DNA from: Kutzneria buriramensis
GTDB lineage: Bacteria > Actinomycetota > Actinomycetes > Mycobacteriales > Pseudonocardiaceae
Direction of reading: 5' to 3'
Length of the DNA stretch: 64,000 bases
NCBI RefSeq assembly: GCF_043575855.1
Contig: NZ_CP144375.1
Coordinates: 11,408,001 to 11,472,000 of the forward strand
A program made the position numbers and the translations under genes. Shown here in pieces: positions 29,844 through 38,522 of this stretch. How positions within the stretch are numbered: position 1 is the first letter of the stretch; every line of letters starts with the position of its first letter. Under the pieces are notes generated by a model. It did not search any database, was not told the origin of the DNA, and saw nothing but the letters and a program-made list of their open reading frames with translations.

Positions 29844-29964
29844 CGGGTCGATTTTGTGTGGAGGTGGACGATGGCCTAAGCTTTCCGCGCGAGGGGCAGG
29901 CGTAGCCTGCCCCGGAAAGGCTCCTCGAGGCCATCGTCCAGAGGCTCCACACAAAATCGACCCG
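29844..29964. repeat. Palindromic element copy 2 (~121 bp)
   Basis: Near-perfect long palindrome: outer arms CGGGTCGATTTTGTGTGGAG and the matching CTCCACACAAAATCGACCCG, then GGACGATGGCC arms, then an inner stem GGGGCAGGC-GTA-GCCTGCCCC. It is inverted relative to copy 1. The outermost bases differ from copy 1 but still pair within this copy. Confidence 0.88.
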
Positions 29965-30167
29965 AACCACGCCACCCAAAACCCACACCACCACCAGCCT
30001 CAAACAACCCCAGAACGCGCCACCCTAAAAACCATGCCACCCCACCCTGAAACCACCCAGCCGTCCTAAACCACATAACCCGCACCCCAAACCACCCAGC
30101 ACCACATAGCCCCAAAACCGCCCCCACCCGTACCACGGGCTACCGGCAGACAACGGCAGGCCCCTAA

Positions 30168-30194
30168 TACGGCAGTCGGACTTCGCGACCTGAC
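30168..30194. repeat. Left terminal inverted repeat of transposon
   Basis: TACGG-C-AGTCGGACTTCG followed by CGACCTGAC; 24 of 27 positions match the reverse complement of 32776-32802, and all three differences are C-to-T. The four flanking bases outside are CTAA, against CTGA at the other end, both fitting the YTNR target duplication of IS701-family elements. Confidence 0.85.
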
Positions 30195-30315
30195 GCTGTG
30201 ACCTGTTGTGTGCTGCTGGGGTGGTCGCGTACCAAAGTTCGCGGGGCCTTCGTCGCGTGGCGTGCACCGCCCGGCACCGCCAGGGACCGGGCAGTGCACG
30301 CAATCGGATTCTCGG

Positions 30316-31569
30316 CTATCCCGGGAGGCAGGCCGTCCCGGCCGCGATGGCTACCGCCGCGAGCACGAGCGCACTTGGCCGGAGGCCGGCGATGGCTACC
30401 AGGGCGCCCGCCACCGGCATGCTGATGCTCTCCGTCGTGGATTCGGCCGCGGAGATCACGCCCGCGACCCGGCCCAGCTTCCCCGCGGGGGCAAGCACCT
30501 GCAGGGTCGTGTTCGCAGCCGCGTAGAAGACGGTGCTGCAGACGCCCCAGACGAACGCGCCGATGTAGGCAACGAGCAGCCACGGCGTGCCCGTGAGTAG
30601 CGCTGCTGCCAGTCCGCAGCTGATCGCACCCGCCGCCAGGAGCCGTGCCGGCGACCGGCTGCCCGGCACGCGGCGGCGGATGACCGGGAGTATCAGGCCG
30701 GTTGCGATTGCCCCGATCCCGGTCGCTGCCTGGAACAGCGCGAACTGGGACGACGCCCGGCCGAGTACGTGCTGGGCGTACAGCGGTTCGATGACCAGGA
30801 ACGCCCCGGACGTGAAGATCACTCCCATCCGGGCCAGCGCGATAGCGCGCAGTGCGGGTACCCGGGCTACCGCTGCTGCGCCCGCCGTGGCCGTGCGCAG
30901 CCACCTCACCCCGTTCGCAGTGCGCCTGGCTGTCTGTGTGTCGGTGCCTCGTGGTTGATCCGGCTGCGGGAGCAGCGGTAGCGCAAGGACGGCCAGCACG
31001 TTGACCAGGTACATGGCGGCGTCGGCGGCGAAAGCGACCCGGAATCCGGTGGCGGCCATCAGGACGCTGGCCGCCAGTGGCCCCGCTACCTGCCCGATCG
31101 AGGCGGTGACCCCGAGGAGCGAGTTCGCGGCGAGCAGGTCGTCGGGCTCCACGACCCGCACCAGGAGCGCGCTGCTCGCCGGACTGCACAGTGACCGGGC
31201 GGCACCGCAGGCGAGCGCCGCGACGTCCAGAAACATCAGCGATCCTGAGGTGGCCATCCCCAGCGACGTGGCTGCGGAGCAGGTGTAGCCGATGATCAGC
31301 ATGGTCCGAGGGTCGAAGCGGTCGGTGAGAGCACCGGTGAATGCGGTGAGCACTATGGGCGGACCCGACCAGCACAGGGCGGTGACCGAGATGGCCGCGG
31401 GGCCGGCGCCGAAGTGGTAGGCGGCGAAGCCCCACAGGACGATGGACGCTGCCCAGCTGCACACCCAGCCGGTCGACTGGCCGACCAGGAGGAGGGCGAA
31501 GCGCGGATCATGGAACGAAGGACGGACCGGGCGCGCGGGAACACGGCGCCCAGCACAGAAAACAGGCAT
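30316..31569 (-). CDS. MFS transporter (efflux type), transposon passenger
   Basis: 417 aa with about 12 membrane helices. Loop 2-3 carries the MFS motif A variant GALTDRFDPRTML. The overall layout matches MFS_3 exporters of the macrolide or enterobactin efflux type: DPRFALLLVGQSTGWVCSWAASIVLWG at the start and AAANTTLQVLAPAGKLGRVAG in the second half. GGAGG lies about 10 bp before the ATG at 31569. The frame is intact although the neighbouring transposase is broken. Its position inside the inverted repeats suggests horizontal acquisition; substrate unknown. Confidence 0.87.
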   Translation of the reverse strand: MPVFCAGRRVPARPVRPSFHDPRFALLLVGQSTGWVCSWAASIVLWGFAAYHFGAGPAAISVTALCWSGPPIVLTAFTGALTDRFDPRTMLIIGYTCSAATSLGMATSGSLMFLDVAALACGAARSLCSPASSALLVRVVEPDDLLAANSLLGVTASIGQVAGPLAASVLMAATGFRVAFAADAAMYLVNVLAVLALPLLPQPDQPRGTDTQTARRTANGVRWLRTATAGAAAVARVPALRAIALARMGVIFTSGAFLVIEPLYAQHVLGRASSQFALFQAATGIGAIATGLILPVIRRRVPGSRSPARLLAAGAISCGLAAALLTGTPWLLVAYIGAFVWGVCSTVFYAAANTTLQVLAPAGKLGRVAGVISAAESTTESISMPVAGALVAIAGLRPSALVLAAVAIAAGTACLPG

Positions 31570-31978
31570 GACGAAAGGCCTCCACGCGAAGCTGCGACGA
31601 TGGGACGTTGCAGCCGCGGCGTCGTGCGCGCGAAGGCCCTGAAGGAACCCGTCCGCCTGCGTTCAGCCCTTTCTGCGGGCTGTCACTTCGGACTGGATGT
31701 GAAAAAGAAGATCCAGGCTCAGGCGAATCGTGCGGATGACGCGGCGGCGTGGATGGCCTTGGTAATGATCGCTCTACCTCCATGGTCGGTGCGTGCACCC
31801 CGCATCATGCGGCCGCCAGACACTCGGTGCACCCGAATTAGCGGCGGCCCGCCTTGCACTCGGGCACAGCGATCTTGGACAGTTTGCCCGTAGCGCGTTG
31901 TGAGCTGCGAGGACGGCCGCATATCAGAGTCCGTCGGGTGCTCGGCGCGCGAGCAGACAGCTCCGTGATCATCATGGT
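31570..31978. other. Gene-free centre of the transposon
   Basis: About 410 bp between the divergent MFS gene and transposase remnant. I found no credible frame, transposase fragment or regulator here. It presumably holds the promoters of the two divergent genes. Confidence 0.4.
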
Positions 31979-32769
31979 GTGGCGCACGTCGAATACAGGG
32001 CGGTCTGCGCCGCCAGTGTAGAAGTGGATGGGTTCGAGGCGCACTTGGCGGAGCTGACCGGACTGATCGCGCCGTGCTTCGCGCGGCGTGACCTGCGCTC
32101 GAACGCAAGCGCGCACATCCGTGGTCTGCTGTGTCCGGGGACAGCCGGCAACTGCTGGTCGCTCGCGCAGGCGGCCGGGCACGCCCGGCCCTACCGGCTC
32201 CAGCACCTGCTGTCCGGTGCGGTGTCGGACGAGGACGAGGTACGCGACCGGGTGCGCTGCTTCGTCGCCCGCCACCTAGGCGAAGGCGGAGTGCTGATCT
32301 TCGATGAGACCGGCGATCTGAAGAAGGGAACCTGCAAGCACTACGTCTGTTCCCTGACCGACCTGGTCAAGGCCGCCGGCGTGAGGTAGGCGGTGGAAGA
32401 CGATTTCCACGACTCGAAGCAGGCTACGGCCCTCGATGGCACCCAGGTGCGCGGCTATCGGGCTTGGAAACGCCACGTAACCGTCGTGATGGCGGCCTAC
32501 GCTCTGCTGGCCGTCACCGCCGCCAAGGCTAGGGCCGCGTACCCGGCCCCCGTCCTGCCCGAGCACGACGAAAGCACGCACCAGATGACTGCGGCATGAT
32601 CGCGCTGACCGTCCCGGAACTCCAGCGGCTCCTACCCATCGTGCTGCCCAGACACCAGCCCAAGAGCGTGGACGTGGATGCCCATCTCGCCTGGTCCGTC
32701 CGGCGCCGACGCCACCAGGCCCGGGCCCGCTGGTACCACTACCGCCGACGCCTCGCACTCATCACGTAA
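31979..32769 (+). pseudogene. IS701-family transposase, broken
   Basis: Three fragments remain. Fragment 1 (31979-32389, GTG start) is the N-terminus, including LLSGAVSDEDEVRDRVRCFV and the catalytic motif LIFDETGDLKKGT. Fragment 2 (32393-32599) is EDDFHDSKQATALDGTQVRGYRAWKRHVTVVM from the C-terminal part. Fragment 3 (32596-32769, 57 aa) is the basic C-terminus WSVRRRRHQARARWYHYRRR. About 200 central residues with other catalytic acids are missing between fragments 1 and 2, so it cannot be active. Confidence 0.85.
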
Positions 32770-32775
32770 ACCGAT

Positions 32776-32802
32776 GTCAGATCACGAAGTCCGACTACCG
32801 TA
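32776..32802. repeat. Right terminal inverted repeat of transposon
   Basis: GTCAGATCACGAAGTCCGAC followed by TACCGTA, the inverted partner of 30168-30194 with three mismatches. It starts 6 bp after the stop of the last transposase fragment, as expected for the right end of an IS. Confidence 0.85.
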
Positions 32803-32825
32803 CTGACCTCTACCCCAGCAACCCC

Positions 32826-33395
32826 CTACAGGAAGTCCCGCCAGAACGGCACGGTTGCCACCGGCTGCCACCGCGGATCGCTCCGCTCCAGCCCCGGCCC
32901 GCCGAACTCCTGATGGATGTAGTCGGACAGGTCGACGCCGTAGTAGATGATGTCCGTCTGGTACACCGACAACACCGGGTGTCCACACGATCCGCGCCCG
33001 GCGGGCAGGTACCGGTGCCCGTACACCGGCACCAACCGCGGTACCCCGGCGAGCCGAGAGCGGGCGATCGCCAGCCGCTCGTCCACCGTATGCGGCTGCG
33101 GCCCCCACCCCTCGTCCCACATGACGTTGTGCTCCACATCGAAGAGCACCCCTTCGACCGGCCAGTCCAGCATCTGCCGCAGCACGGCCGGATCGCCGTC
33201 GCGCCAGTCGGGCCAGCCCCGCACGCGGTCGTCGTCAACGGGCAGGGCGGCGGCCAGGAACTCGCGGTGGTCGTCGGCGAACGTGAAGCCGTACATGTCC
33301 TCCACCGCAGCGAATTCCGCGTCGGTGAGGCCGGGCGCGAGCCGGCAGCAGTCCAGCGCGGCCAGCCGGGCCGCGGCATCCCTCAAACGGGGCAT
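32826..33395 (-). CDS. SMI1/KNR4 (SUKH-like) family protein
   Basis: 189 aa. The region LTDAEFAAVEDMYGFTFADDHREFLAAALPV matches the SUKH/SMI1-KNR4 start, followed by the W-rich segment GWPDWRDGDPAVLRQMLDWPVEGVLFDVEHN. SUKH proteins are often immunity proteins of polymorphic toxins or stand-alone orphans. No toxin gene is adjacent. Its stop is only 24 bp from the transposon end, so its 3' end could have been altered, although length and final residues PFWRDFL look normal. Confidence 0.8.
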   Translation of the reverse strand: MPRLRDAAARLAALDCCRLAPGLTDAEFAAVEDMYGFTFADDHREFLAAALPVDDDRVRGWPDWRDGDPAVLRQMLDWPVEGVLFDVEHNVMWDEGWGPQPHTVDERLAIARSRLAGVPRLVPVYGHRYLPAGRGSCGHPVLSVYQTDIIYYGVDLSDYIHQEFGGPGLERSDPRWQPVATVPFWRDFL

Positions 33396-33519
33396 CCCGT
33401 CCTACCCTCCGACATCTTTATCGATCCGTAATCGTTGAGGCCGACAACATATGCCACCTTATGAGAGCGCTTCCAGCCGCCACTGTGCGCGTGCCTCGTG
33501 TGCTCAGTGAGGAGATGCC

Positions 33520-36306
33520 GTGTCCGGACGTCGATGGCTGGGGTTAGCCGCAGCCGCGTGTCTTGCCGTCACCGCGTTGACCCCATCCGTCTCCGCCCAA
33601 TCCCTGGCCCCGAACGCCACCTGCCCGTGGGTCGGGTCCACCGCCCCCGTGCCGCAGCGTGTGGCCCAGGTCCTGGCCCAGATGACCCTCGCCCAGAAGA
33701 TCAGTCTGGTGCACGGCACCGGCGGCGGCTACGTCGGGAACACACCGGCCATCCCCGCGCTGTGCATCCCGGCCCTGGGCCTGGAGGACGGCCCGGCCGG
33801 CGTCGGCGAGAACCTCGGCGGCGTCACCCAGTTGCCCGCCCCGGTCGCCGCAGCGGCGACCTGGGACGTCGACGCCGAGACCCAGTACGGTCAGCTCGTC
33901 GGCAGTGAAGAGGCCGGCAAGGGGGCCAACGTCGACCTCGGCCCGACCGTGAACATCGTCCGCGACCCCAGATGGGGGCGGGCCTTCGAGTCGCTGTCGG
34001 AGGACCCGTACCTGGCCGGGCAGCTCGGCGCGGCCGAGATCCGCGGCGTGCAGGGCACCGGAGTGATGGCCCAGATCAAGCACCTGGGCGTCTACAACCA
34101 GGAGACGAACCGGAACTCGCCGTCGGACAACGCCGTCATCGACACCCGCACGCTCCAGGAGATCTACCTGCCGCAGTTCCAGGCCGGCACCCAGCAGGGC
34201 GCCGCGTCGTCGGCGATGTGCTCCTACAGCTACGTCAACGGCACCGACGCCTGCCAGAACCCGACCCTGCTCAACAACGCGCTGAAGACGGAGTTCGGCT
34301 TCCCCGGCTTCGTGACGTCGGACTGGGGCGGCACCCACTCCACCGCCGCGGCCGTGAACTCCGGCCTGGACCAGGAGATGCCCGGCGGCGACTTCCTCGG
34401 CGGCGCGCTCCAGACGGCCGTGCAGAACGGCCAGGTGTCGCAGGCGACGGTCGACAACATGGTGAGCCGGATCCTGACCGAGATGTTCACCTTCGGCCTG
34501 TTCGACAAGCCGCACACCGGCGGCACGGGCGTCACCGTCACGTCCACCGCGCACAAGACGGCCGCACGCCAGATCGCCGCCGAGGGCACGGTTCTCCTGC
34601 GTAACAACAACAATGCCCTGCCGCTGAACACCTCGTCGGTGCACTCCATCGCGGTGATCGGCGCGGACGCCAGCACCTCGCCGCAGACCGTCGGCGGCGG
34701 CAGCGCCGCCGTCACCTCCTCCGGCACGGTCACGCCCCTGCAAGGCATCACCAGCCGCGCCGGCTCCGGCATCAGCGTCCAGTTCGCGGCCGGCAACACC
34801 TCCGGCAACATCGGCCAGGCCGTCACGCTGGCGCAGAACTCGTCGGTGGCGATCGTGTTCGCCAACTACAACGAGTCCGAGGGCAGCGACATCGGCAGCA
34901 TCGACCTGCCCGGCGTACAGAACCAGCTGATCACGCAGGTCGCGGCGGCCAACCCCAACACCATCGTCGTGCTCAACACCGGCTCCGCGGTGACGATGCC
35001 GTGGGTGAACAACGTCGCAGGCATCCTGGAGGCCTGGTACCCGGGGCAGGAGGACGGCAACGCCATCGCCTCGGTGCTGTTCGGCGACACCAACCCGTCC
35101 GGCAAGCTGCCGGTCAGCTTCCCCAAGAGTCTCAGCGACGTGCCGGCGCACACCCAGGCGCAGTGGCCCGGCAGCAACGGCAACGTGCAGTACTCGGAGG
35201 GTATCCAGGTCGGCTACCGCTGGTACCAGGCGCAGAACATCGCGCCGCAGTTCCCCTTCGGGTTCGGGCTCTCCTACACCTCCTTCGCCTTCAGCAACCT
35301 CCAGGTCGGCGCGCTCGACGCGCACGGCAAGGCGACGGTGACCGCCACCGTGACCAACACCGGCAGCCGCGCCGGCTCCGAGGTCGCGCAGCTCTACGTC
35401 GGCGACCCCGCCAGCACGGGCGAGCCGCCCTTGCAGCTCAAGGGATTCACGCGGGTGACACTGCAACCCGGCGCCAGCACGACCGTCAGCTTCCCGGTGA
35501 CGCTGCACGATCTGGCGTTCTGGAACAACAACGGGTGGACCACCGCCCTCGGCCCGTACCGGATCGCGGTCGGCGACACGTCCGCCAACCCGCAGCTGTC
35601 CGGCACGCTCACGGTCAGCAGCACCAACGCCGGCAACGCCGTCACCGTGACGAATCCGCAGGGCATGAGCAGCCCGGTGGGAACCGCCGTCAGCCTGCCC
35701 ATCCAGGCCTCCGACTCGGCGTCCGGCCAGGCTCTGACGTTCACCGCCACCGGCCTGCCCGACGGGTTGTCCATCGCCGGCAACGGCACCATCTCCGGCA
35801 CCGCGACGACCGCCGGCACCTCCACCGTCACCGTCACGGCCACCGACGGCACCGGGGCATCCGGCACGACGACGTTCGTCTGGACGACCACCACCGGCAG
35901 CAGCGGGGGCGGCGGCCACACCGGCGCGATCGTCGCCGGCGTGTCGCCCAACCTCTGCGTGGACGTTCGTTCTGCCAACAACGCCAACGGAACTCCCGTG
36001 CAGATCTACGCCTGCAACGGCACCGGCGCGCAGACCTGGACCGTCGGCACGGACGGCACTGTGCAGGCGCTGGGCAAGTGCATGGACGTCGCCAGCGCCG
36101 GCACCGCCAACGGCACCAAGATCCAGCTCTACGACTGCAACGGGACCGGCGCCCAGCAGTGGCAGGCGCAGGCCGACGGCTCGCTGGTGAACCCGAATTC
36201 CGGGCGCTGCCTGGACGATCCCTCGGCGTCCACCGCGAACAGCACGCAGTTGCAGATCTGGGACTGCAACGGTCAGGTGCAGCAGCGCTGGCAGCTGCCG
36301 TCCTGA
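33520..36306 (+). CDS. Secreted GH3 beta-glycosidase with Ig and ricin-B domains
   Basis: 928 aa from a GTG start with GAGGAG 6 bp upstream. Signal peptide about 1-27. GH3 N-terminal barrel about 50-330 with the nucleophile D268 in FVTSDWGGTHS; GH3 C-terminal domain about 370-600; fibronectin III-like domain about 620-700; an Ig/He_PIG domain about 705-790 (DGLSIAGNGTISGTATTAG); ricin-type beta-trefoil lectin about 800-928 with repeated CMDV/CLDD and QQW motifs. It should hydrolyse beta-glucosides or xylosides in external polysaccharide. A hairpin follows, so it is a single-gene unit. Confidence 0.93.
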   Translation: MSGRRWLGLAAAACLAVTALTPSVSAQSLAPNATCPWVGSTAPVPQRVAQVLAQMTLAQKISLVHGTGGGYVGNTPAIPALCIPALGLEDGPAGVGENLGGVTQLPAPVAAAATWDVDAETQYGQLVGSEEAGKGANVDLGPTVNIVRDPRWGRAFESLSEDPYLAGQLGAAEIRGVQGTGVMAQIKHLGVYNQETNRNSPSDNAVIDTRTLQEIYLPQFQAGTQQGAASSAMCSYSYVNGTDACQNPTLLNNALKTEFGFPGFVTSDWGGTHSTAAAVNSGLDQEMPGGDFLGGALQTAVQNGQVSQATVDNMVSRILTEMFTFGLFDKPHTGGTGVTVTSTAHKTAARQIAAEGTVLLRNNNNALPLNTSSVHSIAVIGADASTSPQTVGGGSAAVTSSGTVTPLQGITSRAGSGISVQFAAGNTSGNIGQAVTLAQNSSVAIVFANYNESEGSDIGSIDLPGVQNQLITQVAAANPNTIVVLNTGSAVTMPWVNNVAGILEAWYPGQEDGNAIASVLFGDTNPSGKLPVSFPKSLSDVPAHTQAQWPGSNGNVQYSEGIQVGYRWYQAQNIAPQFPFGFGLSYTSFAFSNLQVGALDAHGKATVTATVTNTGSRAGSEVAQLYVGDPASTGEPPLQLKGFTRVTLQPGASTTVSFPVTLHDLAFWNNNGWTTALGPYRIAVGDTSANPQLSGTLTVSSTNAGNAVTVTNPQGMSSPVGTAVSLPIQASDSASGQALTFTATGLPDGLSIAGNGTISGTATTAGTSTVTVTATDGTGASGTTTFVWTTTTGSSGGGGHTGAIVAGVSPNLCVDVRSANNANGTPVQIYACNGTGAQTWTVGTDGTVQALGKCMDVASAGTANGTKIQLYDCNGTGAQQWQAQADGSLVNPNSGRCLDDPSASTANSTQLQIWDCNGQVQQRWQLPS

Positions 36307-36317
36307 CGACAGGCCCC

Positions 36318-36347
36318 GGGCCGGCGGTCGAAGACGCCCGCCGGCCC
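36318..36347. terminator. Hairpin after GH3 gene
   Basis: GGGCCGGCGG and its perfect reverse complement CCGCCGGCCC flank a 10-nt spacer, with partly pairing CAGGCCCC/GGCCCCCTG outside. It starts 11 bp after the stop codon. Confidence 0.6.
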
Positions 36348-36364
36348 GGCCCCCTGCCGCTACG

Positions 36365-37006
36365 GTGTCGTACGTGATCGAATCCGACTACCTCGACAGC
36401 ACAAGGACTTCGTACGACACCGCGGCGGCGTCCTACGCCGACATGCTCCGCGACGCGATCGACGCCATGCCGTTCGACCGGGCGATGCTCGGGGTGTTCG
36501 CGGAGCACGTCGGCGACGGCCCGGTGGCCGATCTCGGCTGCGGCCCCGGCCGCATCGCGATCCACCTGCACAAGCTCGGCGTGGACGTGTTCGGCGTCGA
36601 CCTGTCGCCGGGCATGATCGAAGTCGCCCGGCGGGACTACCCGCAGCTGCGGTTCGAGGTGGGATCCCTGCTGGACCTGGACATTCCCGACGGCAGCCTG
36701 GCCGGCGCGATGGCGTACTACTCGCTGGTGCACACGCCCGCCGCGCTGCTGCCGAAGGCGTTCGCGGAGTTCCACCGGGTGCTGCGACCGGGCGGTCATC
36801 TGTTGGTGGCGTTCAAGGCCGGTGAGCGACAGAACCACGTTTCCCATGCGTACGGCCATGATCTGTCGCTGGAGGTGTACTGGCATCCGACGGCGCTCAT
36901 GAGCAGGCTGGCCGCCGAGGCCGGCCTCACCGAGGTGGCGATGCTGACCCGCGCGCCGAGCGGCACGGAGCTGGGGCCGCAGGGTTACCTGCTCGCCCGG
37001 AAGTGA
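36365..37006 (+). CDS. Class I SAM-dependent methyltransferase
   Basis: 213 aa. SAM motif I is VADLGCGPGRIAIHLHKLG, motif II GVDLSPGMIEVARRDYP, and the post-motif VLRPGGHLLVAF is clear, so this is a family 11/25 methyltransferase. It starts with GTG at 36365 or 36374; no ribosome site is seen. Substrate unknown. It precedes the protease-kinase operon by 70 bp on the same strand but has no coding overlap with it. Confidence 0.83.
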   Translation: MSYVIESDYLDSTRTSYDTAAASYADMLRDAIDAMPFDRAMLGVFAEHVGDGPVADLGCGPGRIAIHLHKLGVDVFGVDLSPGMIEVARRDYPQLRFEVGSLLDLDIPDGSLAGAMAYYSLVHTPAALLPKAFAEFHRVLRPGGHLLVAFKAGERQNHVSHAYGHDLSLEVYWHPTALMSRLAAEAGLTEVAMLTRAPSGTELGPQGYLLARK

Positions 37007-37076
37007 TGCCGCCGTCTGGGTGATCACCAGCGAATCCGCCACGGGGTCACGGGCGGGGTCGTAAGGTGCGCAGACG

Positions 37077-38522
37077 GTGAGCATCGAAGCTGAACACCCA
37101 TTCAGGCGATCTCCCGACGCTGATCCGTGGCGGGTCCGCCTGAGGGACCGCGACGGCAACATTCTGGGCGCCGGCATCGCCTTGGCCCCTGATGCCGTCC
37201 TCACCTGCGCTCACGTGATCACCCGGGCGGCCGGCTACACCGCCGGCGGCGACGTACCCGACGTCACCGTCACCGTGGAGTGGGTGGGGCAGCGGGACAC
37301 GCCGTCCACCAGCGCCCGCGTCGACGGCTGGGCCCCGACCCTGCCCGGCGGCGGCGCGGACATCGCGCTACTCAGGACCACGGAGCCGAGCGACCGGCCG
37401 GGCGCGGAGCTGCGCCGCCTGCGGTGCCCCCGCGACCGGCGGGTGCACGCGTTCGGTTTCCCGCCGCCCCACGACTTCGGCGTCTCCGCGTCGGCGACGC
37501 TGGCCGGCCGCGGCGGTCCGGAGGGCGAGTGGCTCCAGCTCGACCCGTCGGAGAACGGCGACCGCATCCGCAAGGGCTTCAGCGGCGCGGGCGTGGTCGA
37601 CGACCGCACCGGCGCCGTCGTCGGCATGGTGGTCACCACCTTCCAGGACAACGAGTCCCGGCTCGCCTGGGGCATCCCGGTCGACGTCCTCCAGCAGCAC
37701 GTGCCGGCGATCGCCGAGTGGATCGGCCCCGACGTCCTGTGCGGCAACTGGGAGCCGGTCATCGGCGTGATCATCATCGTCTACGGGAACGTGGTGCAGG
37801 CGACCCAGGTCGTCGACGCCTCCGGCAGGTCGGCGGCGGAGCTGTCCCGGGTGATGAGCACCCCGCCGGCGACCGGGTCGGTCGGCTTCGCCGGGCTGGA
37901 GCACGCCGAGCACCCGGAGGAGGTGCTGGACGACGTCGTCGCGCCGCTGGTCCGGCGCGGCGCGACGGTGGTGCTCCAGTTCGCCGACGAGTCCTCGCCG
38001 TCGGCCCAGCTGGCCCGGCAGTGGCAGCGCAATGCCCTGCAGGACAGGGTGGACGCCTTCGGCGAGGGCGTCGCACAGCTCGCCGAGCAGGAGCTTCTCG
38101 CCGGCCGGCGCCGCCGGCGGATCCGGAACCGCTTCACGCCCCAGCCGCAACTGCCCGACCTGCCCGCGTTGGCCGCCGAGCTGGAGCTCCCGCTGGCCGT
38201 GCTGCGCTCCGGCGTCCGGGACCAGGACCCGGCCCGGCTGGCCCGCGCGCTGCGGAACTACGAGCGGCGGCTGGTCGCCGGCCTGAACGCGGTCAACCAG
38301 GCCAATGAGGAGAACGACGCCGCGGTGATGCTCCACGAGCGGCTGCGGGGTCTGCTGATCAGCTACAACGCCAAGACTGTGCAGCACGGGCTGATGGAGG
38401 ACGAGCGGCTGTCCGAGCTGTTCCGGGACGCGCGGCTGGCGCTGGACGCCGACCCGTGCGATCTGGAAGCCGCCCGCCGTCTCGTCGAGGACTACGTCGC
38501 CGAGGCGCGGAGGCGGACATGA
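37077..38522 (+). CDS. Trypsin-like serine protease, kinase-operon component
   Basis: 481 aa, GTG start, no signal peptide, so probably cytosolic. The N-terminal half is a trypsin-like domain with a full triad: H46 in TCAHV, D95 in ADIALLR and S169 in GFSGAGVV. The C-terminal half (about 240-480) is an alpha-helical region rich in Arg, Glu and Leu with no family I recognise; it may be a protein-interaction or effector-associated region. It overlaps the kinase gene by 4 bp (ATGA). Proteases of this type occur in predicted signalling or conflict systems with Trypco proteins. Confidence 0.85.
   Translation: MSIEAEHPFRRSPDADPWRVRLRDRDGNILGAGIALAPDAVLTCAHVITRAAGYTAGGDVPDVTVTVEWVGQRDTPSTSARVDGWAPTLPGGGADIALLRTTEPSDRPGAELRRLRCPRDRRVHAFGFPPPHDFGVSASATLAGRGGPEGEWLQLDPSENGDRIRKGFSGAGVVDDRTGAVVGMVVTTFQDNESRLAWGIPVDVLQQHVPAIAEWIGPDVLCGNWEPVIGVIIIVYGNVVQATQVVDASGRSAAELSRVMSTPPATGSVGFAGLEHAEHPEEVLDDVVAPLVRRGATVVLQFADESSPSAQLARQWQRNALQDRVDAFGEGVAQLAEQELLAGRRRRRIRNRFTPQPQLPDLPALAAELELPLAVLRSGVRDQDPARLARALRNYERRLVAGLNAVNQANEENDAAVMLHERLRGLLISYNAKTVQHGLMEDERLSELFRDARLALDADPCDLEAARRLVEDYVAEARRRT

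Larger units (their letters stand above)
30168..32802. mobile_element. IS701-family transposon carrying an MFS efflux gene
   Basis: A 2.6-kb unit bounded by 27-bp inverted repeats (24/27 matches) and by near-identical 4-bp flanks CTAA/CTGA. Inside, a degraded IS701-type transposase reads toward the right end. An intact MFS transporter gene reads toward the left end. The repeats were matched by eye. IS701 elements are normally about 1.4 kb with only a transposase, so the transporter looks like a passenger. Confidence 0.8.

Noticed and set aside
29348..29879. Pro/Thr/His-rich extension of the DUF222 protein
   Set aside because: It is only the run-on after the frameshift; the HNH domain is in the -1 frame and ends at 29347.
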